Below are positions 1 through 5,607 of a stretch of DNA of 14,261 bases, one piece after another. Under the pieces are notes generated by a model that had not been told where the DNA came from, did not search any database, and was given only the letters and a program-made list of their open reading frames with translations. A program made the translations under genes and the position numbers. Origin of the DNA: an uncultured bacterium (GTDB taxonomy: Bacteria > Patescibacteriota > Saccharimonadia > Saccharimonadales > Saccharimonadaceae). Location: NCBI GenBank assembly GCA_938036745.1, contig CALHWG010000082.1, forward strand, positions 1 through 14,261, written 5' to 3'. Position 1 is the stretch's first letter, and each line of letters opens with the position of its first letter.

Positions 1-110
1 CCGTATCCCGCCGTAAGATCGAGATAACTTTCACCTCTCTTTGGCTGAATTTGTTGTAGACTCGCTTGCAATAAAACTGGTATGTGAACTGATTCTTCCG
101 TGTAATTCAT
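1..110 (-). CDS. rsmH: RsmH (MraW) 16S rRNA m4C1402 methyltransferase, N-terminal fragment
   Basis: The first 36 codons of a gene running off the left edge. The protein begins MNYTEESVHIPVLLQ, then LQQIQPKRGESYLDLTAGYG. This matches the RsmH N-terminus, where HIPVLL precedes the SAM-binding motif I (usually D-A-T-L-G-G-G-G-H; here D-L-T-A-G-Y-G). Family role: N4-methylation of the ribose-methylated C1402 in the 16S rRNA decoding centre. RsmH usually opens the dcw cell-division and wall cluster, so ftsL, ftsI and mur genes may lie beyond the edge. An AGGTGG Shine-Dalgarno-like sequence at 121-126 sits 10 nt upstream of the ATG. The usual upstream neighbour mraZ is absent. The SAM motif is slightly unusual (A-G-Y-G rather than G-G-G-G), but only the beginning is visible. 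Confidence 0.85.
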   Translation of the reverse strand, partial: MNYTEESVHIPVLLQASLQQIQPKRGESYLDLTAGY

Positions 111-175
111 AAATTTAAAGCCACCTAACTGATGATTAAACTTTTTGTTTTTGTTATATTTTTGTTTTAAGATTC

Positions 176-181
176 ATTATA
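176..181 (-). promoter_or_regulatory. Candidate -10 box for rsmH
   Basis: A perfect TATAAT on the minus strand, 65 nt upstream of the rsmH ATG. No recognisable -35 lies at 16-18 bp and the extended -10 TG is missing, so this is weak. Confidence 0.3.
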
Positions 182-295
182 AGTTTAGCTTTTTGCTTGG
201 CGTATAGCCAACCATATTGCTGTTTGAGAGACTTATATATGAGGTGGAGTTTTATTTTGGGAGGTTTTAAAATGTGCTCCAGCTATTATTTTAAC

Positions 296-332
296 CTGGT
301 TACTGGAATTTGTCCAGCTGTTTAATCACCAG
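296..332 (-). other. Nested hairpin in the rsmH leader
   Basis: Outer arms CTGGT (296-300) and ACCAG (328-332) enclose inner arms CTGGA (303-307) and TCCAG (313-317) with a 5-nt loop. The internal loop is asymmetric, 2 nt against 10 nt. No U-tract follows, so it is not a terminator. It could be a leader RNA structure or a protein-binding element. Pairing is read from the sequence; no covariation data are available here. Confidence 0.3.
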
Positions 333-428
333 ATAGTTGACCTTAAATTAAAAACTACATCTATTTTAACGTGCTTTTATTTTTGTTTAGTGGTTTTTCT
401 GTTTGTTTCTGTCGTTGCCACTGATTTA

Positions 429-457
429 AGTTTACCGCGAATTATTTTTTTTCGCAA
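429..457 (-). promoter_or_regulatory. Candidate distal promoter of rsmH
   Basis: On the minus strand, TTGCGA (452-457) and TAAACT (429-434) are separated by 17 bp. The predicted start near 422 would give a leader of about 310 nt before rsmH. TTGTCA at 468-473 is an additional -35-like word without a partner -10. Both boxes are imperfect. Confidence 0.3.
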
Positions 458-505
458 GACCTATTTTTGACAAACACGCAAATTTAGAAATAATTTTTTA
501 TATAT

Positions 506-563
506 TTTTCCACAACTATGTGGAAAAGCAAGCCTTTTAACAGATATTCCCTACTTTTCCACA
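506..563. promoter_or_regulatory. Cluster of three DnaA-box-like 9-mers
   Basis: TTTTCCACA at 506-514, its exact inverse TGTGGAAAA at 519-527 (4-nt spacer ACTA), and TTTTCCACA again at 555-563. The word differs from the canonical DnaA box TTATCCACA at one position. An A/T-only tract of about 20 bp lies immediately to the left (490-509). The inverted pair could alternatively be a dimeric repressor operator. No T-tract follows it in either direction, so it is not a terminator. Confidence 0.4.
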
Positions 564-592
564 ATGCTTGTGTTTAATTGTTGAAAACTAAT

Positions 593-898
593 TTATCGTG
601 GTAATAATGCACTGATTAATGCAGTATCATATTTTGTTGTAGACATTAGAATCAAGTATGTTACAAACACAACAAGATTAATTGCAAGTGAAAGAACCAA
701 AACTGCACTTCGAAAATCTTGCGTAACTTGGTCAACCACTACTGTTCCATCTTCAGCAATAATGATTCCATTATTTGTAAGCAAAGTTTTAGCTTTTTTA
801 ATATCTTGCTCTTTTTTTGAAACTTTTGTAGTTTTTTCAGCAACTTTTTTAGTTGTAGTTTTTTTAGCAATTTTTGTTTCTGTTTGTTTTTTTGTCAT
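593..898 (-). CDS. Small Lys/Thr-rich single-pass membrane protein, unknown function
   Basis: 101 residues. Residues 1-38 are highly basic and low in complexity (repeated K-K-x-T, T-T-K-K-V, K-T-T-K), and probably disordered. Residues 39-60 look like a short folded segment (LLTNNGIIIAEDGTVVVDQV). One hydrophobic helix spans about 63-86 (SAVLVLSLAINLVVFVTYLIL), followed by a 15-residue tail. By the positive-inside rule the basic N-terminus is likely cytoplasmic, where it could touch nucleic acid or acidic surfaces; this is inference. AAGGAA about 6 nt upstream of the ATG is a plausible ribosome binding site. The gene has its own strong promoter and stands alone, 482 nt upstream of rsmH. I do not recognise the family. 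Reading frame, promoter and RBS make it a credible gene. Confidence 0.75.
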   Translation of the reverse strand: MTKKQTETKIAKKTTTKKVAEKTTKVSKKEQDIKKAKTLLTNNGIIIAEDGTVVVDQVTQDFRSAVLVLSLAINLVVFVTYLILMSTTKYDTALISALLPR

Positions 899-955
899 TT
901 TTATTCCTTTTTTGTTTATTTGACTTATTTGATCTTAATTGTTTTGTATGTTTAT

Positions 956-998
956 ATAATAGCATAAGTTTTTTAAAAAGTCAATAGCTTTTATGCTA
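956..998 (-). promoter_or_regulatory. Promoter with inverted repeat for the small membrane protein gene
   Basis: TTGACT (979-984) and TATTAT (956-961) are 17 bp apart, with TG two bases upstream of the -10 (extended -10). Predicted start is near 949, giving a leader of about 50 nt. An 8-bp inverted repeat, TAGCATAA (960-967) and TTATGCTA (991-998), brackets the -35. Its half-site centres are 31 bp apart, about three helical turns, and the left arm overlaps the -10, so it may be an operator. The left arm is also part of the TATGC extended -10, so chance contributes. Confidence 0.6.
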
Positions 999-1130
999 AA
1001 TTATTCTAAAACATTTCAAAGCCCTCTGCCAACAATTTGTTCGCTTGACATTATGTAGTTTTATTTTATTTTATTTTTTGACATTTAACTATTTTATTGT
1101 TTTCATATTTTTGAGCCTTTAACCCTTATT

Positions 1131-1185
1131 ATTCCATAAAAAAATAATCAAAGTTAAAAGACTCTCGAATTTCCGAAAGCCTTTT
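1131..1185 (-). terminator. Intrinsic terminator after the PIF1-like helicase gene
   Basis: Minus-strand arms 1174-1185 and 1156-1167 form a 12-bp stem containing two G-U wobbles around a 6-nt loop (1168-1173), followed by a T-rich tract including T7. It lies 42 nt past the helicase stop. Between it and the promoter above (about 999-1130) I see only AT-rich sequence. Confidence 0.75.
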
Positions 1186-1226
1186 ACATACAATTAATTT
1201 TAAAATAAATTAACTAAAAACCTACT

Positions 1227-2774
1227 TTATATAGCATCTTCACCAAAGAGTTTTTTTATGCGAGCTTCAATCGAACCTTTATGGCGACCGAGTTCTTTAC
1301 TCAATTTAGCAATTAAATCTGCGTCAATTTTACCATTTTCGAAAACCATTTCTTGTAATTTCGAATCATCAACAAGTCTCCACGCACGATATGCATTTGG
1401 ATATTCTTGCCGCATTTTTTCAAGCTTTTCAGCCCAAGTTGTTTTTAATGGTTGTACCTCAACAATTTTGCCCGCTTCACGCTTTTTAGCAACTTCTTTT
1501 AAGTGCGAAAAACGCTTTTCGGCTTTTAAGCTTTCATTTTTAAGTCTAAAATCAATCTTTTGCGCCTCTTCACTAACCATCAAAGCAGTGCGATTTATTC
1601 CGAGCAAATAAAGTCTATCAAGAGAGCGAACACGAGAAAGCGCCACATAACCCATTCCTTCAGAAAAGGCTTTTCGAAGGTCGATTCGAGCGGCATCGAG
1701 TGTCATTCCCTGACTTTTATGAACTGTAATTGCATATGCTAGTCTGAGTGGAATTTGCATAATACTTGCTCGTTTTTTTTCACCATCACGCATTTCCCAA
1801 GTTTCTGGAACCATTGTAATAATTTTACCATTTCGAAATTGAACAATCGGGTAATCTGTTAGTCTTTCAAAATCAATAACTTCACCAATTGAACCGTTCA
1901 CATATTGGCGGTTTTGGGCATTTTTTACCGCCATCACTAAAGCACCTTTTTTGAGTCGCAAGAGTTCTGGTGCAAGAACGGATTTCTGTAAAGTTTCAAC
2001 GTAGTTTTTAGCACCAGTTATAGTTTGCGCAAAATGAAACTCCTCGCCTTCAAGTTCGGCAAGCTTTTGCTCATTAATTTTATCAACATCGATATTAGTA
2101 GTGTGGAGTTCGGTTAAGTTTTTCGAAAAATCATCACTTTCAAAATTAGGCTCAATATCAATGCGATCAAGCAAACTTTGAGCGTGTTTTCGACGTAAAT
2201 CATCCGCTCTAAGTGCGTTTAAAATTTCAGATAGTTCATCATTTTTTTGGCGGTGATTTTCCTCAAGATAGCAAATCGTAAATTCGGCAAGCTTCCAGGC
2301 GTTCGAATGAATTGCAAAGCCACCAGTTCGCCCGCCAGCTCGGTTAATTGGTGGTAGTTGAAAAAAATCACCACATAAAATTACTTGAATCCCACCAAAA
2401 GGTTTGTCGTTTTGGCGAATTGTGCGACAAATTTCTTCAACCATGTCTAGTCGAAAATCGTGCAACATAGAAATTTCATCAATCACCAGAATATCTGTAT
2501 TTTTAATAATTTCAGCCCGTGTTTTCGGGAATTTTTCAAAAAACTTCTTAGAAATATAATCATAAATTCCAATTCCGCTCCAAGCGTGAATAGTATTCCC
2601 TCCAAGATGAGTTGCCGCTAAACCGGTAGTAGCCGTAACACTAACCTTTTTTCCAGAATTTTTTGCAAGCTTAACAAACTGGTTAAGCGTGAAAGTTTTT
2701 CCACTTCCCGCTGCACCAGTTAAAAAAACATTTTTGCCTGAGAGCATAATCTCCAAAGCTAACGCTTGCTTCAT
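1227..2774 (-). CDS. PIF1-like superfamily 1B DNA helicase
   Basis: 515 residues. Walker A is at about 20-27 (GAAGSGKT), Walker B at 96-102 (LVIDEIS), motif III at 134-142 (CGDFFQLPP) and E-N-H-R-Q near 172-176. Motif V is VHKSQGMTLD at 351-360 and motif VI is GYVALSRVRSLDRLYL at 375-390. This is the full set for an SF1B 5'-to-3' helicase of the PIF1/RecD2-like group. A C-terminal extension (about 430-515) ends in a segment resembling the R-x-x-G-S-I-x-x-R-x-x-K-L helix-turn-helix tail of some bacterial helicases, probably DNA-binding. It begins 9 nt after the stop of the DUF4868-like gene with no Shine-Dalgarno (TTTTCGAAA precedes the ATG), so translation may depend on coupling. A terminator follows. 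PIF1 helicases unwind forks, R-loops and G-quadruplexes; here the role could be housekeeping or shared with the upstream gene. Confidence 0.85.
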   Translation of the reverse strand: MKQALALEIMLSGKNVFLTGAAGSGKTFTLNQFVKLAKNSGKKVSVTATTGLAATHLGGNTIHAWSGIGIYDYISKKFFEKFPKTRAEIIKNTDILVIDEISMLHDFRLDMVEEICRTIRQNDKPFGGIQVILCGDFFQLPPINRAGGRTGGFAIHSNAWKLAEFTICYLEENHRQKNDELSEILNALRADDLRRKHAQSLLDRIDIEPNFESDDFSKNLTELHTTNIDVDKINEQKLAELEGEEFHFAQTITGAKNYVETLQKSVLAPELLRLKKGALVMAVKNAQNRQYVNGSIGEVIDFERLTDYPIVQFRNGKIITMVPETWEMRDGEKKRASIMQIPLRLAYAITVHKSQGMTLDAARIDLRKAFSEGMGYVALSRVRSLDRLYLLGINRTALMVSEEAQKIDFRLKNESLKAEKRFSHLKEVAKKREAGKIVEVQPLKTTWAEKLEKMRQEYPNAYRAWRLVDDSKLQEMVFENGKIDADLIAKLSKELGRHKGSIEARIKKLFGEDAI

Positions 2775-2783
2775 TTTCGAAAA

Positions 2784-3881
2784 CTACTCACTTCCGATCA
2801 TTCGTGGCGGTTCACCTTCTGGCTCATCGAGCAATTTTTTGCTTTTAATTTCATAACGGCGCCCAGTGATTTCGCTCAAGATATAATCTTCATTAATTAA
2901 ATTCACGAACATATCCAAATCGTTGCCATCCATAATAATGATCGCACCGTTGTCGTCCGTCATTAATTCAAGCTGCATTTCATCAGCGTATTCAACCACT
3001 TTTTCTTGTGAAATTTCACCAATTTCATCCATTTTTTGTAATTTCGTAGCAGCCTTTTTATGCTCGCGAACCAAAGTTTGCAAATCTAAACCATCAGGAA
3101 AACTTAATTTATACTTTCTTTCGATTTCCAAAACTTTTTTATCAGCTAAAACTTGTTTTTTATAATCATAATTAAAGAGTTTTTCGAATTTTCCTTGGTT
3201 GAAAATAAAGATATCATTATTTACGATCAAAACTTGATTATCTGGCTGGATTTTTAAACCAAATTCAGGCTCAAATGCACCAAATTTACCATTTCGAAAT
3301 TCCCAAGCAGTTGCTCCGCGCAAAACCTGCCCTTGCATAATTTGTTTAGCAACATAAAATTTCTCGCCTTTAGAATTTGTAAACCTTGCCAAAATTCCTT
3401 TAATCCGCTTAAAATCGTGTTCATTTTCGTTAAATTCCACAATGTCGGAATATTGCGTTTCGATTATGTTTAATAGCACATCAGCGTGTTGAACTTTTTG
3501 TAGTTCAGTTTTTAAAAGTACATCTTTGCCCGCGCCACCATCCATTTCATAGTCTCGCACGCTCAAGCCGGTTCCCGCTCCCATATTTACAAAGTTTATC
3601 ATATCAAACAAAAACAACGGCTTAATTTGTGAGTTCAATTCACTCGAAAAGCTAGTTGTAAAAGGTACAAAATTTTTATTAAATAAGAAAAATTCTACAT
3701 CAAGCTCATTTTTGATTCCATCAGTCAAATTTGCCCACTGGAAAATATCAGTTGATTCATCTTTTTTCGAACTTTCAGCTTCTTCAAAATTTTGATCTTT
3801 ATTTGAAATTTCAACCTCGTTTTCTGTCGGATTTTCAGTATTTTTAATCTCAGCGTTTTCAGTTCTAATATCTTCTTCCAT
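2784..3881 (-). CDS. DUF4868 / KwaB-like protein
   Basis: 365 residues, no signal peptide or membrane helix. Residues 1-45 are acidic and low complexity (E/N/K/S-rich), probably disordered. The rest resembles what I remember of DUF4868, the domain of KwaB in the Kiwa anti-phage system. The resemblance lies in a hydrophobic-strand block ending FIFNQGKFEKLFNYDY (about 225-240), a helical linker (240-300), and the C-terminal signature INEDYILSEITGRRYE (329-344) before S-K-K. Known for the family: KwaB binds DNA and blocks phage replication together with the membrane protein KwaA. No KwaA-like multi-pass protein is in the window. Instead the gene heads an operon with a PIF1-like helicase. The ATG lies 8 nt below a TATAAT, so the mRNA is probably almost leaderless. 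Family assignment is from memory of sequence patterns and needs a profile search. Confidence 0.6.
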   Translation of the reverse strand: MEEDIRTENAEIKNTENPTENEVEISNKDQNFEEAESSKKDESTDIFQWANLTDGIKNELDVEFFLFNKNFVPFTTSFSSELNSQIKPLFLFDMINFVNMGAGTGLSVRDYEMDGGAGKDVLLKTELQKVQHADVLLNIIETQYSDIVEFNENEHDFKRIKGILARFTNSKGEKFYVAKQIMQGQVLRGATAWEFRNGKFGAFEPEFGLKIQPDNQVLIVNNDIFIFNQGKFEKLFNYDYKKQVLADKKVLEIERKYKLSFPDGLDLQTLVREHKKAATKLQKMDEIGEISQEKVVEYADEMQLELMTDDNGAIIIMDGNDLDMFVNLINEDYILSEITGRRYEIKSKKLLDEPEGEPPRMIGSE

Positions 3882-3889
3882 ATAGTTAT

Positions 3890-3898
3890 ATTATACCA
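3890..3898 (-). promoter_or_regulatory. Extended -10 promoter of the DUF4868-PIF1 operon
   Basis: Minus-strand TATGGTATAAT, with TATAAT at 3890-3895 preceded by the TGG of an extended -10. No good -35 is present (TGGATA at 18 bp is weak). Only 8 nt separate the box from the ATG at 3881. Confidence 0.6.
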
Positions 3899-3906
3899 TA
3901 AACACT

Positions 3907-3935
3907 AAAAAAATATCCACAGTTAGTTGGATATT
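3907..3935 (-). terminator. Intrinsic terminator upstream of the DUF4868 promoter
   Basis: On the minus strand, AATATCCA (3928-3935) pairs with TGGATATT (3912-3919) around an 8-nt loop and runs into a T7 tract (3907-3913, partly inside the stem). The stem is AU-rich but complete. It lies 12 nt beyond the stop of the 14-codon ORF at 3948-3992. Confidence 0.55.
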
Positions 3936-3947
3936 AGTTGAATATAT

Positions 3948-3992
3948 TCAATCTTCAACTAAATCATCAAATTCACTAAAATCAAAATTCAT
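3948..3992 (-). CDS. Possible 14-codon leaderless ORF
   Basis: ATG to TGA encodes MNFDFSEFDDLVED, 14 residues, six of them Asp or Glu. The ATG is exactly 7 nt below a TATAAT with an extended -10 (TATGCTATAAT, -10 at 4000-4005). This is the same geometry as the longer genes here. An intrinsic terminator follows 12 nt after the stop, so the transcript would be about 90 nt. It could be a micropeptide, a small RNA that happens to contain an ATG, or the relic of a longer gene. Chance is a serious alternative for 14 codons; the promoter-terminator bracketing is the main support. Confidence 0.3.
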   Translation of the reverse strand: MNFDFSEFDDLVED

Positions 3993-3999
3993 ATGCTTT

Positions 4000-4010
4000 A
4001 TTATAGCATA
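4000..4010 (-). promoter_or_regulatory. Extended -10 promoter of a roughly 90-nt transcription unit
   Basis: Minus-strand TATGCTATAAT (TATAAT at 4000-4005). No -35 match at 17 bp. A 6-bp inverted repeat TATGCT/AGCATA (3992-3997 and 4005-4010) overlaps it. Confidence 0.45.
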
Positions 4011-4039
4011 ATCTAAAAAATTTTTCTTGCTCCATATTA

Positions 4040-4089
4040 AAACAAAAAAAGACATCTGCATTTCGATAATACTTTAGCAAATGTCTTTT
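4040..4089 (-). terminator. Intrinsic terminator of the surface-protein gene
   Basis: On the minus strand, arms 4077-4089 (AAAAGACATTTGC) and 4047-4059 form a 13-bp stem with one G-U pair and a 17-nt loop, then a T-tract. It begins 35 nt after the stop at 4124. Confidence 0.8.
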
Positions 4090-4123
4090 ATGGATTATAA
4101 GTTATTTAACAAATATTTTTAAC

Positions 4124-5482
4124 TTACAAGTTAATTTTTGATTTTTTTCGATAAATAACTACACCACTAGTTAGTGTCATAAGAACAGCCGAAGCTAGCA
4201 TAATCCAACCGAATACATCATTATTATCTGATTTTTTAAATCCAGTTTGTGGAGTCTTTGGAGCTGCCTCACTGCGAGGAGCTTCAGCTGGCTTTTCAGT
4301 TTTAGCTTCTGCTTCTTTTACCGGTTCGGTTGGTTTTGGTTTAATAGCTTCAAGATCAGCTTGAGTTAAGATACCTCTGATCAACATCTCATGATTGGTG
4401 TCACCTTGAAAAATAATTGAGCCATCCTTTGCAGTTACCGTAACTTTTAATTTGATATTCTTGAGTTTGCCATTAACTAGGTCAATATTAGCTTGAGCTG
4501 CTGGATCAGAGTTTAATTCTACAGGTAGATAGAACCCAGAAGAACTCTTCAAGTTTTGCTGCTGCAGAACTTTAACATTACCCAGCAAGCCCTCACTATC
4601 AAATCCAAGCTTAAAGCCAGTTCGTGGATAATCCATAATGAGCTTATCTGCATTAATCCTGTTATTATCATCAAAGATAAAATTCGATCCAGTGTTTCGC
4701 TCTGCCTTTTCTTTGCTAAATACAACTGGCGAATCTTTCTCTAATTCTATTTTAATGTTAGCATCTTTCCAGTCGCTCTTAGTTTTTATACCAAACTGCA
4801 AGAGGCCTTTTTTGGTAGCAGAGTCAAAGTAAGAACTTCCACGCCAAATTATGTCAGCATAAGATATTTTTTCATCATAAGCTCTAACCTTAATATTTTT
4901 ACTAAAAACTTCTCGGTCATTAACTGTTGCAAAAGTACGAACGTCATAGAAGGTTGCATTAGCTATTGGGTAACTAGCACCAATATTAGAAAAATTAAAA
5001 CCTATTTTATTAACATTCTGACCTGCAATGTCTTGATTAAAGGTAATCTTCCACTTACTCCAAGGCACAGCCTCATCTACAGTGTAGGCATTGAACTTAG
5101 CAATACCCGCAGCATCAGTTTTATAAGCATGATAGAATCCACGACCCTTGTTGGACTCAACAACTTTGGCAGTTGCTACAGTTTTGCCATTAGCTTTAAT
5201 GTCGAAGTCTCGGATTTCACCCATACCAGCGATACCCTTTTGGTAAATAAAGAAGTAGTCACCAGGATTGACCGTTTCCTGAATATCAAAATCCATTCCA
5301 AAACTATACCAGCGATCATCGACCGCAACCTTATCTACTTTAGGGTCAGCTTTAAGCTGAATATTAGCTGAGGTTAAAATCTTTATGAGCTGTTTTGGCG
5401 TATCAGCAAAAGCTGGTCGCACTAAAGCTCCACCAGTAATTGCAACCGCCAAAATTGCTGCTATCTTAATTTTATATTTCAT
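4124..5482 (-). CDS. Secreted sortase-type cell-wall surface protein, MSCRAMM-like
   Basis: 452 residues. A signal peptide covers 1-26 (basic MKYKIK, hydrophobic core, cleavage after A-F-A). The ectodomain is beta-rich. A block near 67-78 (VNPGDYFFIYQK) and a following AYTVDE stretch recall the Ig-like N2 domain of staphylococcal SdrG-type adhesins, whose T-Y-T-F-T-D-Y-V-D motif accepts a latch strand; this similarity is tentative. Residues about 371-409 are a Pro/Glu/Lys/Ala spacer that would cross the cell wall. The C-terminus has TPQTG (410-414), a hydrophobic helix (about 424-444) and R-K-K-S-K, the order of an LPXTG sorting signal with Thr replacing Leu. A plausible role is adhesion to a host bacterium or surface. 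AAGGAG four nt before the ATG and a consensus promoter drive it. It contains no TTCGAA, unlike nearly every neighbour. Confidence 0.8.
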   Translation of the reverse strand: MKYKIKIAAILAVAITGGALVRPAFADTPKQLIKILTSANIQLKADPKVDKVAVDDRWYSFGMDFDIQETVNPGDYFFIYQKGIAGMGEIRDFDIKANGKTVATAKVVESNKGRGFYHAYKTDAAGIAKFNAYTVDEAVPWSKWKITFNQDIAGQNVNKIGFNFSNIGASYPIANATFYDVRTFATVNDREVFSKNIKVRAYDEKISYADIIWRGSSYFDSATKKGLLQFGIKTKSDWKDANIKIELEKDSPVVFSKEKAERNTGSNFIFDDNNRINADKLIMDYPRTGFKLGFDSEGLLGNVKVLQQQNLKSSSGFYLPVELNSDPAAQANIDLVNGKLKNIKLKVTVTAKDGSIIFQGDTNHEMLIRGILTQADLEAIKPKPTEPVKEAEAKTEKPAEAPRSEAAPKTPQTGFKKSDNNDVFGWIMLASAVLMTLTSGVVIYRKKSKINL

Positions 5483-5486
5483 TCTT

Positions 5487-5492
5487 CTCCTT
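5487..5492 (-). promoter_or_regulatory. Shine-Dalgarno sequence of the surface-protein gene
   Basis: AAGGAG, 4 nt before ATG. It fixes the start and contrasts with the leaderless neighbours. Confidence 0.75.
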
Positions 5493-5537
5493 TTCCACCA
5501 ATAAAGGTGAATATTAACTTAACTCGTTTATGCTTAT

Positions 5538-5567
5538 ATTATACCCTCTTCCTGTATATTTTGTCAA
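5538..5567 (-). promoter_or_regulatory. Consensus promoter of the surface-protein gene
   Basis: Perfect TTGACA (5562-5567) and perfect TATAAT (5538-5543), 18-bp spacer. Predicted start near 5531, giving a leader of about 49 nt that contains a short CACC/GGTG hairpin. It is the strongest-looking promoter in the window. Confidence 0.8.
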
Positions 5568-5572
5568 GTATG

Positions 5573-5601
5573 TTCTTAAAATCAATTAAATATGCTATAA
5601 T
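5573..5601 (+). promoter_or_regulatory. Leaderless extended -10 promoter of the TRM11-like gene
   Basis: TATGCTATAAT ends at 5601 and the ATG is at 5608, so the start codon falls at the predicted +1. The -35 (TTCTTA, 5573-5578) is poor. Its -35 and that of the divergent surface-protein promoter are only 5 bp apart, so the two promoters may compete. Confidence 0.6.
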
Positions 5602-5607
5602 AAAATA

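Larger units (their letters stand above)
111..592 (-). other. Long gene-free leader upstream of rsmH
   Basis: 482 nt without a credible ORF on either strand. Read on the minus strand toward rsmH it holds three DnaA-box-like 9-mers (506-563), a weak promoter candidate (429-457), a nested hairpin (296-332), a small TTGGC/GCCAA hairpin (197-211) and a TATAAT at 176-181. I compared it with tmRNA, RNase P RNA and SRP RNA signatures and recognised none. mraZ, which normally occupies this position, is not present. The stretch could be a structured 5' leader of the rsmH operon, an uncharacterised small RNA, or plain intergenic DNA. Confidence 0.5.

Noticed and set aside
111..592. tmRNA, RNase P RNA or SRP RNA in the rsmH leader
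   Set aside because: No recognised conserved motif of these RNAs on either strand, and too AT-rich for their cores.
1045..1085. Two TTGACATT direct repeats 33 bp apart on the plus strand
   Set aside because: They look like -35 boxes but have no matching -10 and no downstream plus-strand gene.
3914..3921. TATCCACA resembling a DnaA box
   Set aside because: Single incomplete copy inside a terminator stem; explained by that hairpin.
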